From Prochlorococcus sp. AG-402-K22 (GTDB lineage Bacteria; Cyanobacteriota; Cyanobacteriia; PCC-6307; Cyanobiaceae), in contig QCIJ01000001.1 in NCBI GenBank assembly GCA_003216755.1, forward strand, positions 1-64,000: 64,000 nt of DNA, written 5' to 3'. The notes beneath the pieces were generated by a model. The model worked only from the letters and a program-made list of their open reading frames with translations, was not told where the DNA came from and did no database searches. Below are positions 1 through 8,968 of this stretch, in pieces (positions within the stretch are counted from its first letter, which is position 1; every line of letters starts with the position of its first letter). The position numbers were made by a program, and so were the translations under genes.

Positions 1-1094
1 CTAATTCATCTATTTGTGATATTGACGGAAACAAAGGGAAATTATTGTACAGGGGTTACTCCATTGAGGAACTATCCAAAAAAAGCAGTTTTTTAGAAAC
101 CGCTTATCTATTGATTTGGGGTGAATTACCTACGGCTATTCAACTTAGAGATTTTGAACAAGAAGTTCAGATGCATCGAAGGTTAAGTTTTAGAGTAAGA
201 GATATGATGAAATGTTTCCCTGCTACAGGTCATCCTATGGATGCACTTCAGTCTAGTGCGGCTTCTTTGGGGCTCTTCTATTCGCGTAGGGCAATAGATG
301 ATCCTAATTACATCTACAACGCAGTCATAAGACTTATAGCAAAAATACCCACAATGATTGCTGCGTTTCAACTTATTAGAAAAGGACAAGACCCAATTCA
401 ACCTAGAGATGATTTAACTTACTCATCAAATTTTCTTTACATGCTGACTGAAAAAGAACAAGATCCTATAGCTGCAAAAGTTTTTGATAGGTGTTTAATT
501 CTACATGCCGAACATAGTTTAAACGCAAGTACATTTAGCGCTAGAGTAACTGCAAGTACTCTTACAGACCCATATGCTGTCATAGCCTCTGCAGTAGGAA
601 CCCTGGCTGGCCCACTGCATGGAGGAGCAAATGAGGATGTGATCGCAATGTTAGAAGAAATTAAAACCCCAGAAAATGCTGGGTCTTTTTTAGATAATGC
701 AATAAAAAATAAAAGTAAGATAATGGGCTTCGGCCACAGAGAATATAAAGTCAAAGATCCAAGAGCAATAATTCTTCAAAAACTGGCCGAAGAACTTTTT
801 ATTAGATTTGGAGCAGATGAAATGTATGAAGTTGCTAAATCACTTGAGGCAGAGGCAATATCAAGACTTGGACCTAAGGGTATATTCCCTAACGTGGATT
901 TTTATTCTGGTCTTGTCTATAGAAAACTTGGTATTCCTCGTGATTTATTTACTCCCATTTTTGCTATATCTAGAGTGGCTGGTTGGTTAGCTCATTGGAG
1001 AGAGCAACTTGGAGCAAATAGGATTTTCAGACCATCGCAAATCTATACAGGTTCAGCACCAAGATATTGGATCAGCTTAGAAAATAGAGAATAA
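1..1094 (+). CDS. gltA: Citrate synthase, 5' end cut by window edge
   Basis: Citrate synthase condenses acetyl-CoA and oxaloacetate, feeding 2-oxoglutarate synthesis for nitrogen assimilation in the cytoplasm. The frame is open back to base 3, reading NSSICDIDGNKGKLLYRGY, so the true start lies outside the window; the TTG at 45 is internal. The catalytic histidine regions are visible as GPLHGGANEDV and GFGHREYKVKDPRA, and the C-terminal active-site region as NVDFYSGLVYRKLGIP followed by an arginine-rich tail (FRPSQIYTG). About 364 residues remain, close to the full length of the bacterial type II-like short enzymes, so only a little is missing. It is followed by the ndhA-I-G-E cluster 75 bases downstream. 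Confidence 0.95.
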   Translation, partial: NSSICDIDGNKGKLLYRGYSIEELSKKSSFLETAYLLIWGELPTAIQLRDFEQEVQMHRRLSFRVRDMMKCFPATGHPMDALQSSAASLGLFYSRRAIDDPNYIYNAVIRLIAKIPTMIAAFQLIRKGQDPIQPRDDLTYSSNFLYMLTEKEQDPIAAKVFDRCLILHAEHSLNASTFSARVTASTLTDPYAVIASAVGTLAGPLHGGANEDVIAMLEEIKTPENAGSFLDNAIKNKSKIMGFGHREYKVKDPRAIILQKLAEELFIRFGADEMYEVAKSLEAEAISRLGPKGIFPNVDFYSGLVYRKLGIPRDLFTPIFAISRVAGWLAHWREQLGANRIFRPSQIYTGSAPRYWISLENRE

Positions 1095-1169
1095 TATTTG
1101 CAGCTTTTCATAAATAACACACATATTGTTTGTTAAGAGTTAATCTATTAAGTAAATAACATAAAAATT

Positions 1170-2288
1170 TTGGAATACGGATTAGATCTCGAATATAGTT
1201 TTAATGAATTCTTAAAAGGTTTTGGCCTTTCTAGCGAAATAGCTCATATAATTTGGCTCCCTCTACCTATGCTTTTGGTTTTGGTAGCGGCAGTTGTTGG
1301 CGTTTTAGTGACAGTTTGGCTTGAAAGAAAAATATCTGCGGCTGCTCAACAAAGAATAGGTCCCGAATATGCTGGAGCGCTTGGAGTTCTCCAACCAATT
1401 GCAGATGGTCTTAAGTTACTTGTTAAAGAGGATATTATTCCTGCTAAAGCGGATGGGATTCTCTTCACTGCAGGTCCTATATTAGTTCTTGTCCCAGTGA
1501 TTCTGTCCTGGCTAATTGTTCCTTTTGGACAAAATCTTTTAATAAGTAACGTTGGTATTGGAATTTTCCTATGGATCGCTTTAAGCAGTATTCAGCCAAT
1601 TGGCCTTCTTATGAGCGGATACGCTTCAAATAATAAGTATTCTTTATTAGGAGGTTTAAGAGCAGCGGCTCAATCAATAAGTTATGAAATTCCTTTAGCT
1701 TTATCTGTACTGGCTATCGTACTAATGACAAATTCTCTAAGTACCGTTGACATTGTCAACCAACAAAGTGGTTTTGGAATCCTAAGTTGGAATATATGGA
1801 GACAACCAGTTGGTTTTATAGTCTTTTGGATTTGTGCTCTTGCAGAATGTGAGAGACTTCCATTTGACTTACCCGAAGCTGAAGAAGAATTAGTCGCAGG
1901 ATATCAAACTGAATACGCAGGGATGAAATTCGCATTGTTCTATCTTGGTAGTTACATTAATCTAATACTTTCAGCATTATTGGTATCAATACTTTATTTG
2001 GGAGGATGGGGTTTTCCTATTCCAGTTGAATTAATAGCTAAGTTTCTTAATTTACCAATTAATGCACCCTTCATACAGGTTTTCACCGCATCAATTGGAA
2101 TTGTAATGACTGTTTTAAAAGCATATCTTTTAGTTTTCATTGCAATTTTATTACGTTGGACAACTCCTAGAGTAAGAATAGATCAACTTTTAGACCTAGG
2201 ATGGAAGTTTCTTCTTCCAATTTCTCTTGCTAATCTTTTGATAACTGCAGGACTAAAACTTGCTTTTCCCAAATTCTTTGGTGGTTAA
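1170..2288 (+). CDS. ndhA: NAD(P)H-quinone oxidoreductase subunit 1 (NdhA)
   Basis: NdhA is the membrane subunit of NDH-1 at the junction with the hydrophilic arm, next to the quinone site, in the thylakoid membrane. The 372-residue protein has about eight hydrophobic segments. It carries the conserved [18 protein letters not shown] loop and the acidic loop [20 protein letters not shown] typical of the family. The start is TTG; no in-frame ATG lies close by, and the sequence [11 protein letters not shown] fits the cyanobacterial N-terminus. It is the first gene of ndhA-ndhI-ndhG-ndhE, the usual cyanobacterial order. A perfect AT-rich inverted repeat spans its stop codon. Confidence 0.96.
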   Translation: MEYGLDLEYSFNEFLKGFGLSSEIAHIIWLPLPMLLVLVAAVVGVLVTVWLERKISAAAQQRIGPEYAGALGVLQPIADGLKLLVKEDIIPAKADGILFTAGPILVLVPVILSWLIVPFGQNLLISNVGIGIFLWIALSSIQPIGLLMSGYASNNKYSLLGGLRAAAQSISYEIPLALSVLAIVLMTNSLSTVDIVNQQSGFGILSWNIWRQPVGFIVFWICALAECERLPFDLPEAEEELVAGYQTEYAGMKFALFYLGSYINLILSALLVSILYLGGWGFPIPVELIAKFLNLPINAPFIQVFTASIGIVMTVLKAYLLVFIAILLRWTTPRVRIDQLLDLGWKFLLPISLANLLITAGLKLAFPKFFGG

Positions 2289-2312
2289 ATTTAAGTAAAA
2301 ATACTTAAATTT
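2287..2312 (+). other. Perfect inverted repeat over the ndhA stop codon
   Basis: Arms AAATTTAAGTA (2287-2297) and TACTTAAATTT (2302-2312) pair perfectly over 11 bases around an AAAA loop. The left arm begins inside the ndhA stop codon. It is almost all A/T and has no T-run after it, so a full terminator inside this operon is unlikely. It may set mRNA processing or stability between ndhA and ndhI, or it may be chance in AT-rich DNA. Confidence 0.45.
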
Positions 2313-2356
2313 ACAATTATTCTACTAAAATAAAATTACAGAGTAAATTCTTCAAA

Positions 2357-2983
2357 ATGAACAATTTCTTTCAACAAATTAATAGCTATATCAAAGAAGC
2401 ATTTAATGCTGGCAAATATTTATACAATGGAATATCCGTAACTTTTGATCATCTTCGAAGAAGACCTGTTACTATCCAATACCCATATGAAAAATTAATA
2501 CCCTCTGAAAGATATAGAGGGAGGATTCATTATGAATTTGATAAATGTATTGCTTGTGAAGTGTGTGTGAGAGTATGCCCCATAAATTTACCAGTAGTTG
2601 ATTGGGTAATGAATAAGGAAACCAAAAAAAAGGAACTTAGAAATTATTCAATTGATTTTGGAGTTTGTATATTTTGTGGAAATTGTGTTGAATATTGTCC
2701 AACTAATTGTTTATCAATGACCGAAGAATATGAATTAGCTACTTTCGACAGACACAATCTCAATTTCGATAATGTCGCACTTGGTAGACTACCTACAAAC
2801 GTCACAACGGATCCATCAGTTAAACCTCTGAGAGAACTTGCCTATCTTCCTAAAGGTGTCATGGACCCTCATGAAATCCCAGCTTCAGATACTAGAGTTG
2901 GTAAATTACCTGAAGAAGTCTATGATTGGATGAGGCCTGAATCCAATGAAAAAAAAGATAAAGTTTCTAATCCAACTAATTAA
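2357..2983 (+). CDS. ndhI: NAD(P)H-quinone oxidoreductase subunit I, 2x[4Fe-4S]
   Basis: NdhI carries the two [4Fe-4S] clusters that pass electrons to the final cluster in NdhK within the hydrophilic arm of NDH-1. Both cluster motifs are intact: [12 protein letters not shown] near residue 55 and [12 protein letters not shown] near residue 100. The length of 208 residues and the extended C-terminus, with [17 protein letters not shown], are typical of the cyanobacterial and plastid form rather than the bacterial NuoI. It lies between ndhA and ndhG in a four-gene cluster on one strand, 68 bases after ndhA. Confidence 0.97.
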   Translation: MNNFFQQINSYIKEAFNAGKYLYNGISVTFDHLRRRPVTIQYPYEKLIPSERYRGRIHYEFDKCIACEVCVRVCPINLPVVDWVMNKETKKKELRNYSIDFGVCIFCGNCVEYCPTNCLSMTEEYELATFDRHNLNFDNVALGRLPTNVTTDPSVKPLRELAYLPKGVMDPHEIPASDTRVGKLPEEVYDWMRPESNEKKDKVSNPTN

Positions 2984-2996
2984 TTTCCATTAATTT

Positions 2997-3596
2997 ATGT
3001 CCATTGCAATAACAACACAATTTATTTGTTTTACAGTTCTTTCTTTGGTTGTCATTATTGGAGCACTTGGTGTTGTATTGCTTGAAAGTATTGTTTATTC
3101 AGCCTTTCTCCTTGGTGGAGTTTTCATGAGTGTTGCGGGACTATATCTTCTTTTAAATGCAAGTTTTGTTGCTGCAGCGCAAGTTTTAGTTTATGTGGGT
3201 GCAGTAAATGTATTAATAATTTTTGCAATAATGCTAGTTAATAAAAAAGAAGATTTAAAGCCTATCAGTGATATTAAATCGAGAAGAATTATATCAACAT
3301 CAATATGTTTAACCCTACTAAGCCTCTTAATAAGAGTTGACTTAACCAATGCATGGAGCCTATCAAGTCCTCAAAACTCTATTGGAGAAGAATCAACTAT
3401 TAGGATTGGTGAGCATCTATTTAGTGATTATTTACTCCCATTTGAAGTAGCTTCAGTTTTACTCTTAATGGCAATGATTGGGGCTATTGTTTTAGCTAGA
3501 AGAGATGTAATGAGCAAAGATATTTCAACTGGACTTCCTGTCGATCAAGAGTTAATTGAAAAATCATACGAACCATTACTTACAAATAAAAATTAA
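2997..3596 (+). CDS. ndhG: NAD(P)H-quinone oxidoreductase subunit 6 (NdhG)
   Basis: NdhG (NuoJ family) is a small membrane subunit in the proton-pumping arm of NDH-1. The 199-residue protein shows four to five hydrophobic segments. The family segment ASFVAAAQVLVYVGAVNVL, containing the pi-bulge helix, is clear near residue 60. The last membrane helix (EVASVLLLMAMIGAIVLARR) precedes a soluble tail. The start ATG sits 13 bases after ndhI and the stop 18 bases before ndhE, so it is co-transcribed with both. Confidence 0.96.
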   Translation: MSIAITTQFICFTVLSLVVIIGALGVVLLESIVYSAFLLGGVFMSVAGLYLLLNASFVAAAQVLVYVGAVNVLIIFAIMLVNKKEDLKPISDIKSRRIISTSICLTLLSLLIRVDLTNAWSLSSPQNSIGEESTIRIGEHLFSDYLLPFEVASVLLLMAMIGAIVLARRDVMSKDISTGLPVDQELIEKSYEPLLTNKN

Positions 3597-3614
3597 CCTT
3601 TCAACTTTCTTATT

Positions 3615-3935
3615 ATGAATTTAGAATCAATTCCTCTTCAAGCTTTTTTGATAGTATCTTCAGCACTATTTTGCATTGGTATTTGGGGATTATTAAATAG
3701 CAGAAATGCAGTAAGAGTTCTTATGAGCATTGAATTAATGCTCAATGCGGTAAATATAAACTTGATGGCATTTTCTTCATATATTGATAATAATTTAATT
3801 CAAGGACAAGTTTTTGCGATTTTTGTGATTACTGTTGCTGCCGCAGAAGCAGCCGTTGGATTAGCTATATTATTATCTCTTTACAGAAATAGGGTTACTG
3901 TAGATATGGAAAGTTTTAATTTATTAAAATGGTAA
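3615..3935 (+). CDS. ndhE: NAD(P)H-quinone oxidoreductase subunit 4L (NdhE)
   Basis: NdhE (NuoK family) is a three-helix membrane subunit that contributes buried glutamates to the proton path of NDH-1. At 106 residues it has the expected size. Glutamates lie within membrane segments: [14 protein letters not shown] for helix 2 and [13 protein letters not shown] for helix 3. It is the last ndh gene of the cluster. NAD kinase begins 9 bases after its stop, so the downstream gene may share the transcript. Confidence 0.97.
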   Translation: MNLESIPLQAFLIVSSALFCIGIWGLLNSRNAVRVLMSIELMLNAVNINLMAFSSYIDNNLIQGQVFAIFVITVAAAEAAVGLAILLSLYRNRVTVDMESFNLLKW

Positions 3936-3944
3936 AAGCATTAA

Positions 3945-4856
3945 ATGAAACTTTCATTAGTGCTCATTGTATATCGTTCAGATAGTTCTATAGCTCTAGA
4001 GGCTTCAAAATTCTGTGAAGAAGTTCTTGAAGATAAGGATATCAAATCAAAGAGGATTGAAAGTGATTTTAATAAAGATGAAATTGAAAAATATCTTTGT
4101 AATTTAGAATCACTACCAGACATCGGAATAGTGCTTGGTGGGGATGGAACCTTCCTGAAATGTGCAAATGCATTAGCTGATTATGATATTCCTTTATTGA
4201 GCATTAATATTGGTGGTAATTTAGGCTTTCTTACTCAAGAGAAAGATTTTATATTTGACAAATCTTTTATTGAAATCCTTGAAAACGAAGAATATATAAT
4301 TGACTTTCGTAATAGATTAAATTGTAATGTTTGTATTTCTGGGACAATTCCAGAGAAAAAAATTATAAAAAGCTACGAAGCCTTAAATGATTTTTATTTT
4401 AAATCTGTTGAGGAAGATATTTCTCCTACCAACCAAATACAAATTGAAATAGATACAGAGAAGGTGAATGAATATAAAGGTGATGGATTGATTATATCTA
4501 CATCTACTGGTTCAACAGCATACTCAATGGCTGCAGGCGGTCCAATTGTACATCCAAGTATAGATGCAATGATAATTAACCCTATATGCCCAATGAGTTT
4601 AGCTAGTAGACCAATAGTTATACCTAATACCAGTGAGGTAATAATTAAACCAGTAAAAAAAAGTAAAGGGGAAATTAAATTATGGAGAGACGGTTCGAAA
4701 TGTATGACCATTAAGGCAAATTATTATTGTGAAATCAAAAAAGGTGGGTCGCCTTGCAAAATAATAAGGTTTAAAAAGAGTACTAGCTATTACAATACTT
4801 TAATAAAAAAACTTGATTGGAAAGGAGATTTATCTCTAAAAAACGCAAAAAATTAA
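3945..4856 (+). CDS. nadK: NAD kinase
   Basis: NAD kinase phosphorylates NAD to NADP, the electron acceptor of photosynthesis. The 303-residue protein has the family's GGDGT motif ([14 protein letters not shown] near residue 65) and the second conserved stretch [22 protein letters not shown] near residue 178, whose GST-AYS core binds the nucleotide. Cyanobacteria usually carry two NAD kinases; this sequence alone does not tell me which paralogue it is. It follows ndhE by 9 bases and ends exactly against the start of the next gene, so the three are probably one transcript. That links NADP supply to the complex that oxidises reduced carriers. Confidence 0.93.
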   Translation: MKLSLVLIVYRSDSSIALEASKFCEEVLEDKDIKSKRIESDFNKDEIEKYLCNLESLPDIGIVLGGDGTFLKCANALADYDIPLLSINIGGNLGFLTQEKDFIFDKSFIEILENEEYIIDFRNRLNCNVCISGTIPEKKIIKSYEALNDFYFKSVEEDISPTNQIQIEIDTEKVNEYKGDGLIISTSTGSTAYSMAAGGPIVHPSIDAMIINPICPMSLASRPIVIPNTSEVIIKPVKKSKGEIKLWRDGSKCMTIKANYYCEIKKGGSPCKIIRFKKSTSYYNTLIKKLDWKGDLSLKNAKN

Positions 4857-5324
4857 ATGGCCCTAGAAATAGAAAGACGATTTCTTATAAAAAATGATAA
4901 TTGGAAAGAATTTGTCACTAAAAAATTTTTTATTGAACAAGGATACCTATCAAAGAATTTAGATGATTGGATTATTAGAATAAGGTCATATGATAATTAC
5001 TATAAAATCGCACTCAAAAAACATATCAAAAGCTTTACCAACTTTGAATTTGAATACTCTATTCCACATCAAGATGGTGCAATAATAATGTCAAATCTTG
5101 CAAATACAATTAAGAAAGAAAGATTTTTATTAGAATTTGAAAAAAAATCATGGATTATAGATTGCTTTAAAGGAAATAATTTTCCACTTGAAATTGCCGA
5201 AATTGAACTCTCCAGGGAAGAGGAAGATTTAAATCTCCCATCTTTCATCTCAAAAGAAATAACTGGACTGACACATTACTCTAATTTCAGTCTTACTAAT
5301 AAACCTTTTTCAGAATGGAAGTAG
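4857..5324 (+). CDS. CYTH-domain protein (triphosphate tunnel family)
   Basis: The protein opens with EIERRFLIKND, the CYTH signature (a variant of ExExK) that supplies the metal- and phosphate-binding residues of triphosphate tunnel enzymes. The remainder shows the alternating charged strands expected of the eight-stranded tunnel, such as IIRIRSYDNYYKIALKKH and LEIAEIELSREEE. At 155 residues it is a single-domain member. Bacterial members of this size include inorganic triphosphatases; the substrate here cannot be read from sequence. Its ATG directly abuts the nadK stop, so the two are probably translationally linked. Confidence 0.85.
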   Translation: MALEIERRFLIKNDNWKEFVTKKFFIEQGYLSKNLDDWIIRIRSYDNYYKIALKKHIKSFTNFEFEYSIPHQDGAIIMSNLANTIKKERFLLEFEKKSWIIDCFKGNNFPLEIAEIELSREEEDLNLPSFISKEITGLTHYSNFSLTNKPFSEWK

Positions 5325-5418
5325 AAGTATTTTTCAACTCTCAAAAATAGCTAGTCAAAAGCATATCCTATCCTTTATATTTTCTTTATATTTTAGTAAA
5401 TGTTTTTCTTTTCTTCAA

Positions 5419-5604
5419 ATGTACGGTCTTTATGACAAAGAAGGAATATTGAGATTTGTTGATTCAGACAAAGAAGCATGCATCGCGTATGCTGAACTCT
5501 TCGAATTAGGTTCTACAAATTATTGTTTAATGGATTTAGTTAACGATACAAAAAAAGTAAAAGGGACTAATCTTGATCAGAGTCTGGGAGTGAACAACAA
5601 TTAA
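5419..5604 (+). CDS. Small hypothetical protein, 61 aa
   Basis: This 61-residue ORF starts with ATG and reads MYGLYDKEGILRFVDSDKEA. It has no membrane segment or recognisable domain; the composition is that of a small soluble, mildly acidic protein. It resembles short proteins I associate with marine picocyanobacteria, but I cannot name a family. Its last 38 bases overlap the 3' end of the PedR-like gene on the other strand, a tail-to-tail arrangement. It could be a real small gene or a chance ORF; the plausible amino-acid composition and free-standing 5' end favour real. Confidence 0.6.
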   Translation: MYGLYDKEGILRFVDSDKEACIAYAELFELGSTNYCLMDLVNDTKKVKGTNLDQSLGVNNN

Positions 5605-5845
5605 ATCCATCTCTACAAATTTTTCCATTATCCATAGCCCAATTCAAAAGTGCTACTCTATTTTTTGAACCTGTTTTTGTAAACATATTACTAACATGAT
5701 TATCAACAGTTCTTTTACTGATAGTAAGTTTTACTGCAATTTCTTGATTTGTAAGCCCATCAGCTACGAGATCTATGATTTCCATCTCTCTTGATGAGAG
5801 ACCCATCATATCAATGTTGTTTACTTCTTCATCAACCATTTGCAT
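5567..5845 (-). CDS. pedR: PedR-like small LuxR-type regulator
   Basis: This 92-residue protein is almost only a LuxR/GerE helix-turn-helix (LSSREMEIIDLVADGLTNQEIA, then ISKRTVDNHVSNMFTKTGSKNR). It has no receiver or sensor domain. Its size, the helix region and the tail GKICRDGFNCCS match cyanobacterial PedR (Synechocystis Ssl0564), from established knowledge. That protein is a redox-responsive regulator whose C-terminal cysteine is a thioredoxin target. The cysteine pair is present here, so redox control is plausible but inferred. The gene is divergent from metF, with 77 bases between them, and overlaps the 61-residue ORF at its 3' end. Confidence 0.8.
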   Translation of the reverse strand: MQMVDEEVNNIDMMGLSSREMEIIDLVADGLTNQEIAVKLTISKRTVDNHVSNMFTKTGSKNRVALLNWAMDNGKICRDGFNCCSLPDSDQD

Positions 5846-5922
5846 TTAAACAGTTCCTTTTCTATATTAATTAAGTTTAGCAATCTCAGTACACTTGTTA
5901 ACTAAGTAGGAAACAAACGAAA

Positions 5923-6813
5923 TTGAAATCAAAACTTCAGGAGACTTTAGAAAAAAAATCTAAGGTAATAACGGCAGAGTTAATGCCTCCCAGAGGTGGT
6001 AGCCCCGTAAGATCTCTTAAGATAGCACAACTTTTGAAAGATAAGGTACATGCTGTTAACATTACCGACGGAAGTAGGGCTGTAATGAGAATGTGCAGCT
6101 TGGCAATGTCCAAACTATTACTGGAGAATGGGATAGAACCAGTAATGCAAATATCTTGTAGAGATCGTAATAAAATTGCTTTACAATCAGACATTCTTGG
6201 AGCAAATTCTTTAGGAATTAAGAACATTTTATGCATTACTGGTGATTCAGTAAAAGCTGGGGATCAACAAGATGCAAAAGCAGTACACGAGTTTGAATCA
6301 GTTAGATTGCTTCAACAAATTCAGGCATTTAATAAAGGAATTGATCCTACTCGTGGAGAACTTTCCGATAAAAAAACAGATCTATTTGCAGGGGCTGCAG
6401 CTGATCCTAGTTGTAGAAATCAAAGAAGTTTAGAAAATAGAATGAGGAAGAAAAAAGAGGCTGGAGCTGGGTTCATACAAACTCAAATGGTGATGGAGAG
6501 AAAAAATTTGATGGAATTTTGTGAAAAAATTAGCAACCCTCTTGAAATTCCTGTAATTGCGGGTGTGTTCCTATTAAAATCTTACAAAAACGCTCTTTTT
6601 ATAAACAAATACGTCCCTGGTGCAAACATCCCTGAAAATATCTTAAATCGTCTTAAAAATGCTAAAGACCCGTTACAAGAAGGTATTCAAATTGCAGCTG
6701 AACAAGCTAAAGATTTTATAAATATCGCGGATGGTATTCATCTAATGGCAGTTAAATCAGAACATTTAATTCCTGAGATTCTAAAAAAAGCTGATCTTAC
6801 TCTGGAATATTAA
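5923..6813 (+). CDS. metF: Methylenetetrahydrofolate reductase
   Basis: MetF reduces 5,10-methylene-THF to 5-methyl-THF for methionine synthesis, using bound FAD. The 296-residue TIM-barrel protein shows ITAELMPPRGGSPVRS at the N-terminus, where the catalytic glutamate of the family lies. It also has VNITDGSRAVMRM, IKNILCITGDSVKAGDQ and AGAGFIQTQMV, all conserved barrel segments. The start codon is TTG at 5923; no closer ATG keeps the family N-terminus. The last 17 bases overlap the convergent nucleotidyltransferase gene. Confidence 0.93.
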   Translation: MKSKLQETLEKKSKVITAELMPPRGGSPVRSLKIAQLLKDKVHAVNITDGSRAVMRMCSLAMSKLLLENGIEPVMQISCRDRNKIALQSDILGANSLGIKNILCITGDSVKAGDQQDAKAVHEFESVRLLQQIQAFNKGIDPTRGELSDKKTDLFAGAAADPSCRNQRSLENRMRKKKEAGAGFIQTQMVMERKNLMEFCEKISNPLEIPVIAGVFLLKSYKNALFINKYVPGANIPENILNRLKNAKDPLQEGIQIAAEQAKDFINIADGIHLMAVKSEHLIPEILKKADLTLEY

Positions 6814-7975
6814 TCAAATCAGTACCCAACAATTCTGCCATTACCTTCTGCTGTGGAGATGGCTCAGTCATATCAGACCTTCTAGAATCAGTAATCAACC
6901 AATCCAAAGATGCATCTTGCAAATCGAAGTGATCTCCATTTTTGCCCACACAGTAACGGCCAAATACTAATTTATCTACCAGTCGAACACCTTTACCGAT
7001 TTTGGAATAATCAAAAATAATTGAATTGTCAATTGTTGCACCTTCACAAATACAACAACTTGGTCCAATCATTGCAGGTCCAATAATTGTTGCGCCATCT
7101 TCTATTCTTGTCATTCCACCTATGTATACTGGGCCAGTAATATCAACTTTATCCCAATTAGCAGCCACATTTAATCCTGTGAAAACTCCGGGTTTAATCT
7201 CCTTCCCAGGTATCTCTACTTGTCTTACCTTCCCTTGTAATACATTGCGAATGGCACTCCAATAATCAGGAACTTTTCCAATATCTACCCATTCGAAATC
7301 CATTGGGAGTGCATAAAATGGCAAATTCATGTCAACTAGTTTGGGGAAGAGATCAGCACCAATATCAAATTTCTCACCTGTAGGTATGTAATTAAAAATT
7401 TCAGGTTCAAAAAGATAAATACCTGTATTTATAGAGTCACCTAAAGCTTTATCTACAGATGGCTTTTCTTGAAACGTCTTTATTCGCCCGTTTTCATCTG
7501 AGACTACTACCCCATAGCTTGATACTTGATCTCTGGTTACTTTTTTAGTTATTAAACTTGCAATTGCGCCCTTTTCCTTATGTTTCTTAACAGCCTCAGT
7601 CAAATCTAGGTCAACCAAAGCATCACCACAAAGAACAACAAAAGTTTCATCAAAGAATTTTTGAAAATCTTGAATTTTTTTTAGTCCTCCAGCTGAACCT
7701 AAAGCATCACCAATTAATTCCCCATCTTCAATTCTACCTTCGAAACTATATGCTATCTCCACACCGAATCTTTGACCATCCCTAAAGTAATTTTCAATTT
7801 CTTCGGCAAGATGAGAGACGTTAACCATTATTTCTTTAAAACCATGCTCTTTTAAAAGTTCCAAAAGAAACTCCATTACAGGCTTTTGCAAAATCGGTAT
7901 CATTGGTTTTGGAATAATATGAGTTATGGGCTGAACACGTGTACCTTTCCCTGCCGCAAGTATCATTGCCTTCAT
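6797..7975 (-). CDS. Sugar-phosphate nucleotidyltransferase with beta-helix domain
   Basis: The N-terminal half is a nucleotidyltransferase (LAAGKGTRVQPITHIIPKPM, the NTP-binding loop, with CGDALVDLDL as the metal site). The C-terminal half has hexapeptide-like repeats (TGPVYIGGMTRIEDGATIIG and onward), which form a left-handed beta-helix. This layout is shared by mannose-1-phosphate guanylyltransferases and glucose-1-phosphate nucleotidyltransferases. The exact sugar and nucleotide cannot be settled from sequence. Length is 392 residues. A role in making activated sugars for envelope polysaccharide is the likely one. Confidence 0.85.
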   Translation of the reverse strand: MKAMILAAGKGTRVQPITHIIPKPMIPILQKPVMEFLLELLKEHGFKEIMVNVSHLAEEIENYFRDGQRFGVEIAYSFEGRIEDGELIGDALGSAGGLKKIQDFQKFFDETFVVLCGDALVDLDLTEAVKKHKEKGAIASLITKKVTRDQVSSYGVVVSDENGRIKTFQEKPSVDKALGDSINTGIYLFEPEIFNYIPTGEKFDIGADLFPKLVDMNLPFYALPMDFEWVDIGKVPDYWSAIRNVLQGKVRQVEIPGKEIKPGVFTGLNVAANWDKVDITGPVYIGGMTRIEDGATIIGPAMIGPSCCICEGATIDNSIIFDYSKIGKGVRLVDKLVFGRYCVGKNGDHFDLQDASLDWLITDSRRSDMTEPSPQQKVMAELLGTDLINIPE

Positions 7976-8023
7976 GAATTCAAAACCTCTTTAAAAAGAT
8001 TATACGTTATTACTATTAAGCTT

Positions 8024-8845
8024 CTAAAGAGCAGAATTTGAAGTATTTGTGACATCAAGATTTTCTATAGGCAGTTGAGCTAAGCCTCCATCAGGAATTA
8101 TTCTTTTAATTTGAATTGGTCCATATAACGAATTAATTTGTTTAATTTCAATTTTGTTTTCAGATGATAAAAATAACAAAGCCCAAAAGACTCCAAGACG
8201 ATCTTTATCTAAATCATTTTTAACAACTTTTTGCCATTTATCAACTAAATATTCAAAATCTGTCCACTGTAATGCTTTTTCCCACCCATCAATAAATCTC
8301 CCTAATGCCTTAGTAGTTTCTGGTAGTTTCTCACGATGTGCTAAAGATTTAACTTGAGAAATTAAGGCCCTATCAGAGTATTTTTTACTTCTTTTTCTCT
8401 TCATTAGCAGAAGATCTTGGGTTTCTATAACTTCAGCAATAGACTCTAATTGGCTTACCAGTTCTCCTAATGTAGTTGTGCGTTTGAGTATTGGTTGCGC
8501 TATCGATCTTCTCCTTAGATATTTTTCAGGATATTTAGGAATATCAAATTCTTGATCAATCCAATCTTGATCATCCAAATCAAAATCATCTTCAAAATCA
8601 GACGAATTTTCATTGAAAACATCAGATTCCAAAACTTGTGCCTTCAAATTAACTAGTACAGAAGCCGCAAAAAATGCCTCGCTTGTCTCAGATAAATCCT
8701 TTTGCAATGAAATCTGACTAGTAGAAGTTTTTCCGTAAGTGAGTGTATATTGTTCTAAAAAAGTATCAATTACACTAATGACATCAATATCCCACGGATC
8801 AAGATCACCTTTTCCAGCGGCATCTTGAAGGAATTTAATCAACAA
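8024..8845 (-). CDS. scpA: Segregation and condensation protein A
   Basis: ScpA is the kleisin subunit that closes the SMC-ScpB ring in chromosome organisation. The region LIKFLQDAAGKGDLDPWDIDVISVID is the cyanobacterial form of the ScpA N-terminal SMC-binding segment. The middle is acidic and poorly conserved, and the C-terminus (LLFLSSENKIEIKQ) is the winged-helix part. The start is uncertain. The best standard codon is TTG at 8845, but matching protein sequence (TDRQQLGPR) continues upstream to a stop at 8912-8914 without ATG, GTG or TTG. The true start may be a rare codon, or this region may contain a mutation. Confidence 0.82.
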   Translation of the reverse strand: MLIKFLQDAAGKGDLDPWDIDVISVIDTFLEQYTLTYGKTSTSQISLQKDLSETSEAFFAASVLVNLKAQVLESDVFNENSSDFEDDFDLDDQDWIDQEFDIPKYPEKYLRRRSIAQPILKRTTTLGELVSQLESIAEVIETQDLLLMKRKRSKKYSDRALISQVKSLAHREKLPETTKALGRFIDGWEKALQWTDFEYLVDKWQKVVKNDLDKDRLGVFWALLFLSSENKIEIKQINSLYGPIQIKRIIPDGGLAQLPIENLDVTNTSNSAL

Positions 8846-8968
8846 TCTAGGACCTAATTGTTGCCTATCAGTAGAATTTAAATAGGATATTTTAAAATAG
8901 CCAATAACTACTCATAAGATATCTTTTTATTTATTTAAAGCAAAACAATATTGCATTAATTTAAGAAA

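Noticed and set aside
45..47. TTG as the start of citrate synthase
   Set aside because: Conserved sequence continues upstream to the window edge, so the codon is internal.
437..754. Minus-strand ORF inside citrate synthase
   Set aside because: Antisense shadow of a conserved enzyme.
4394..4711. Minus-strand hydrophobic ORF inside nadK
   Set aside because: Antisense of the conserved kinase core; hydrophobicity follows from the complementary codons.
5329..5352. Hairpin after the CYTH gene
   Set aside because: The stem is all A/T with no G or C pair, so it is unlikely to be stable or meaningful.
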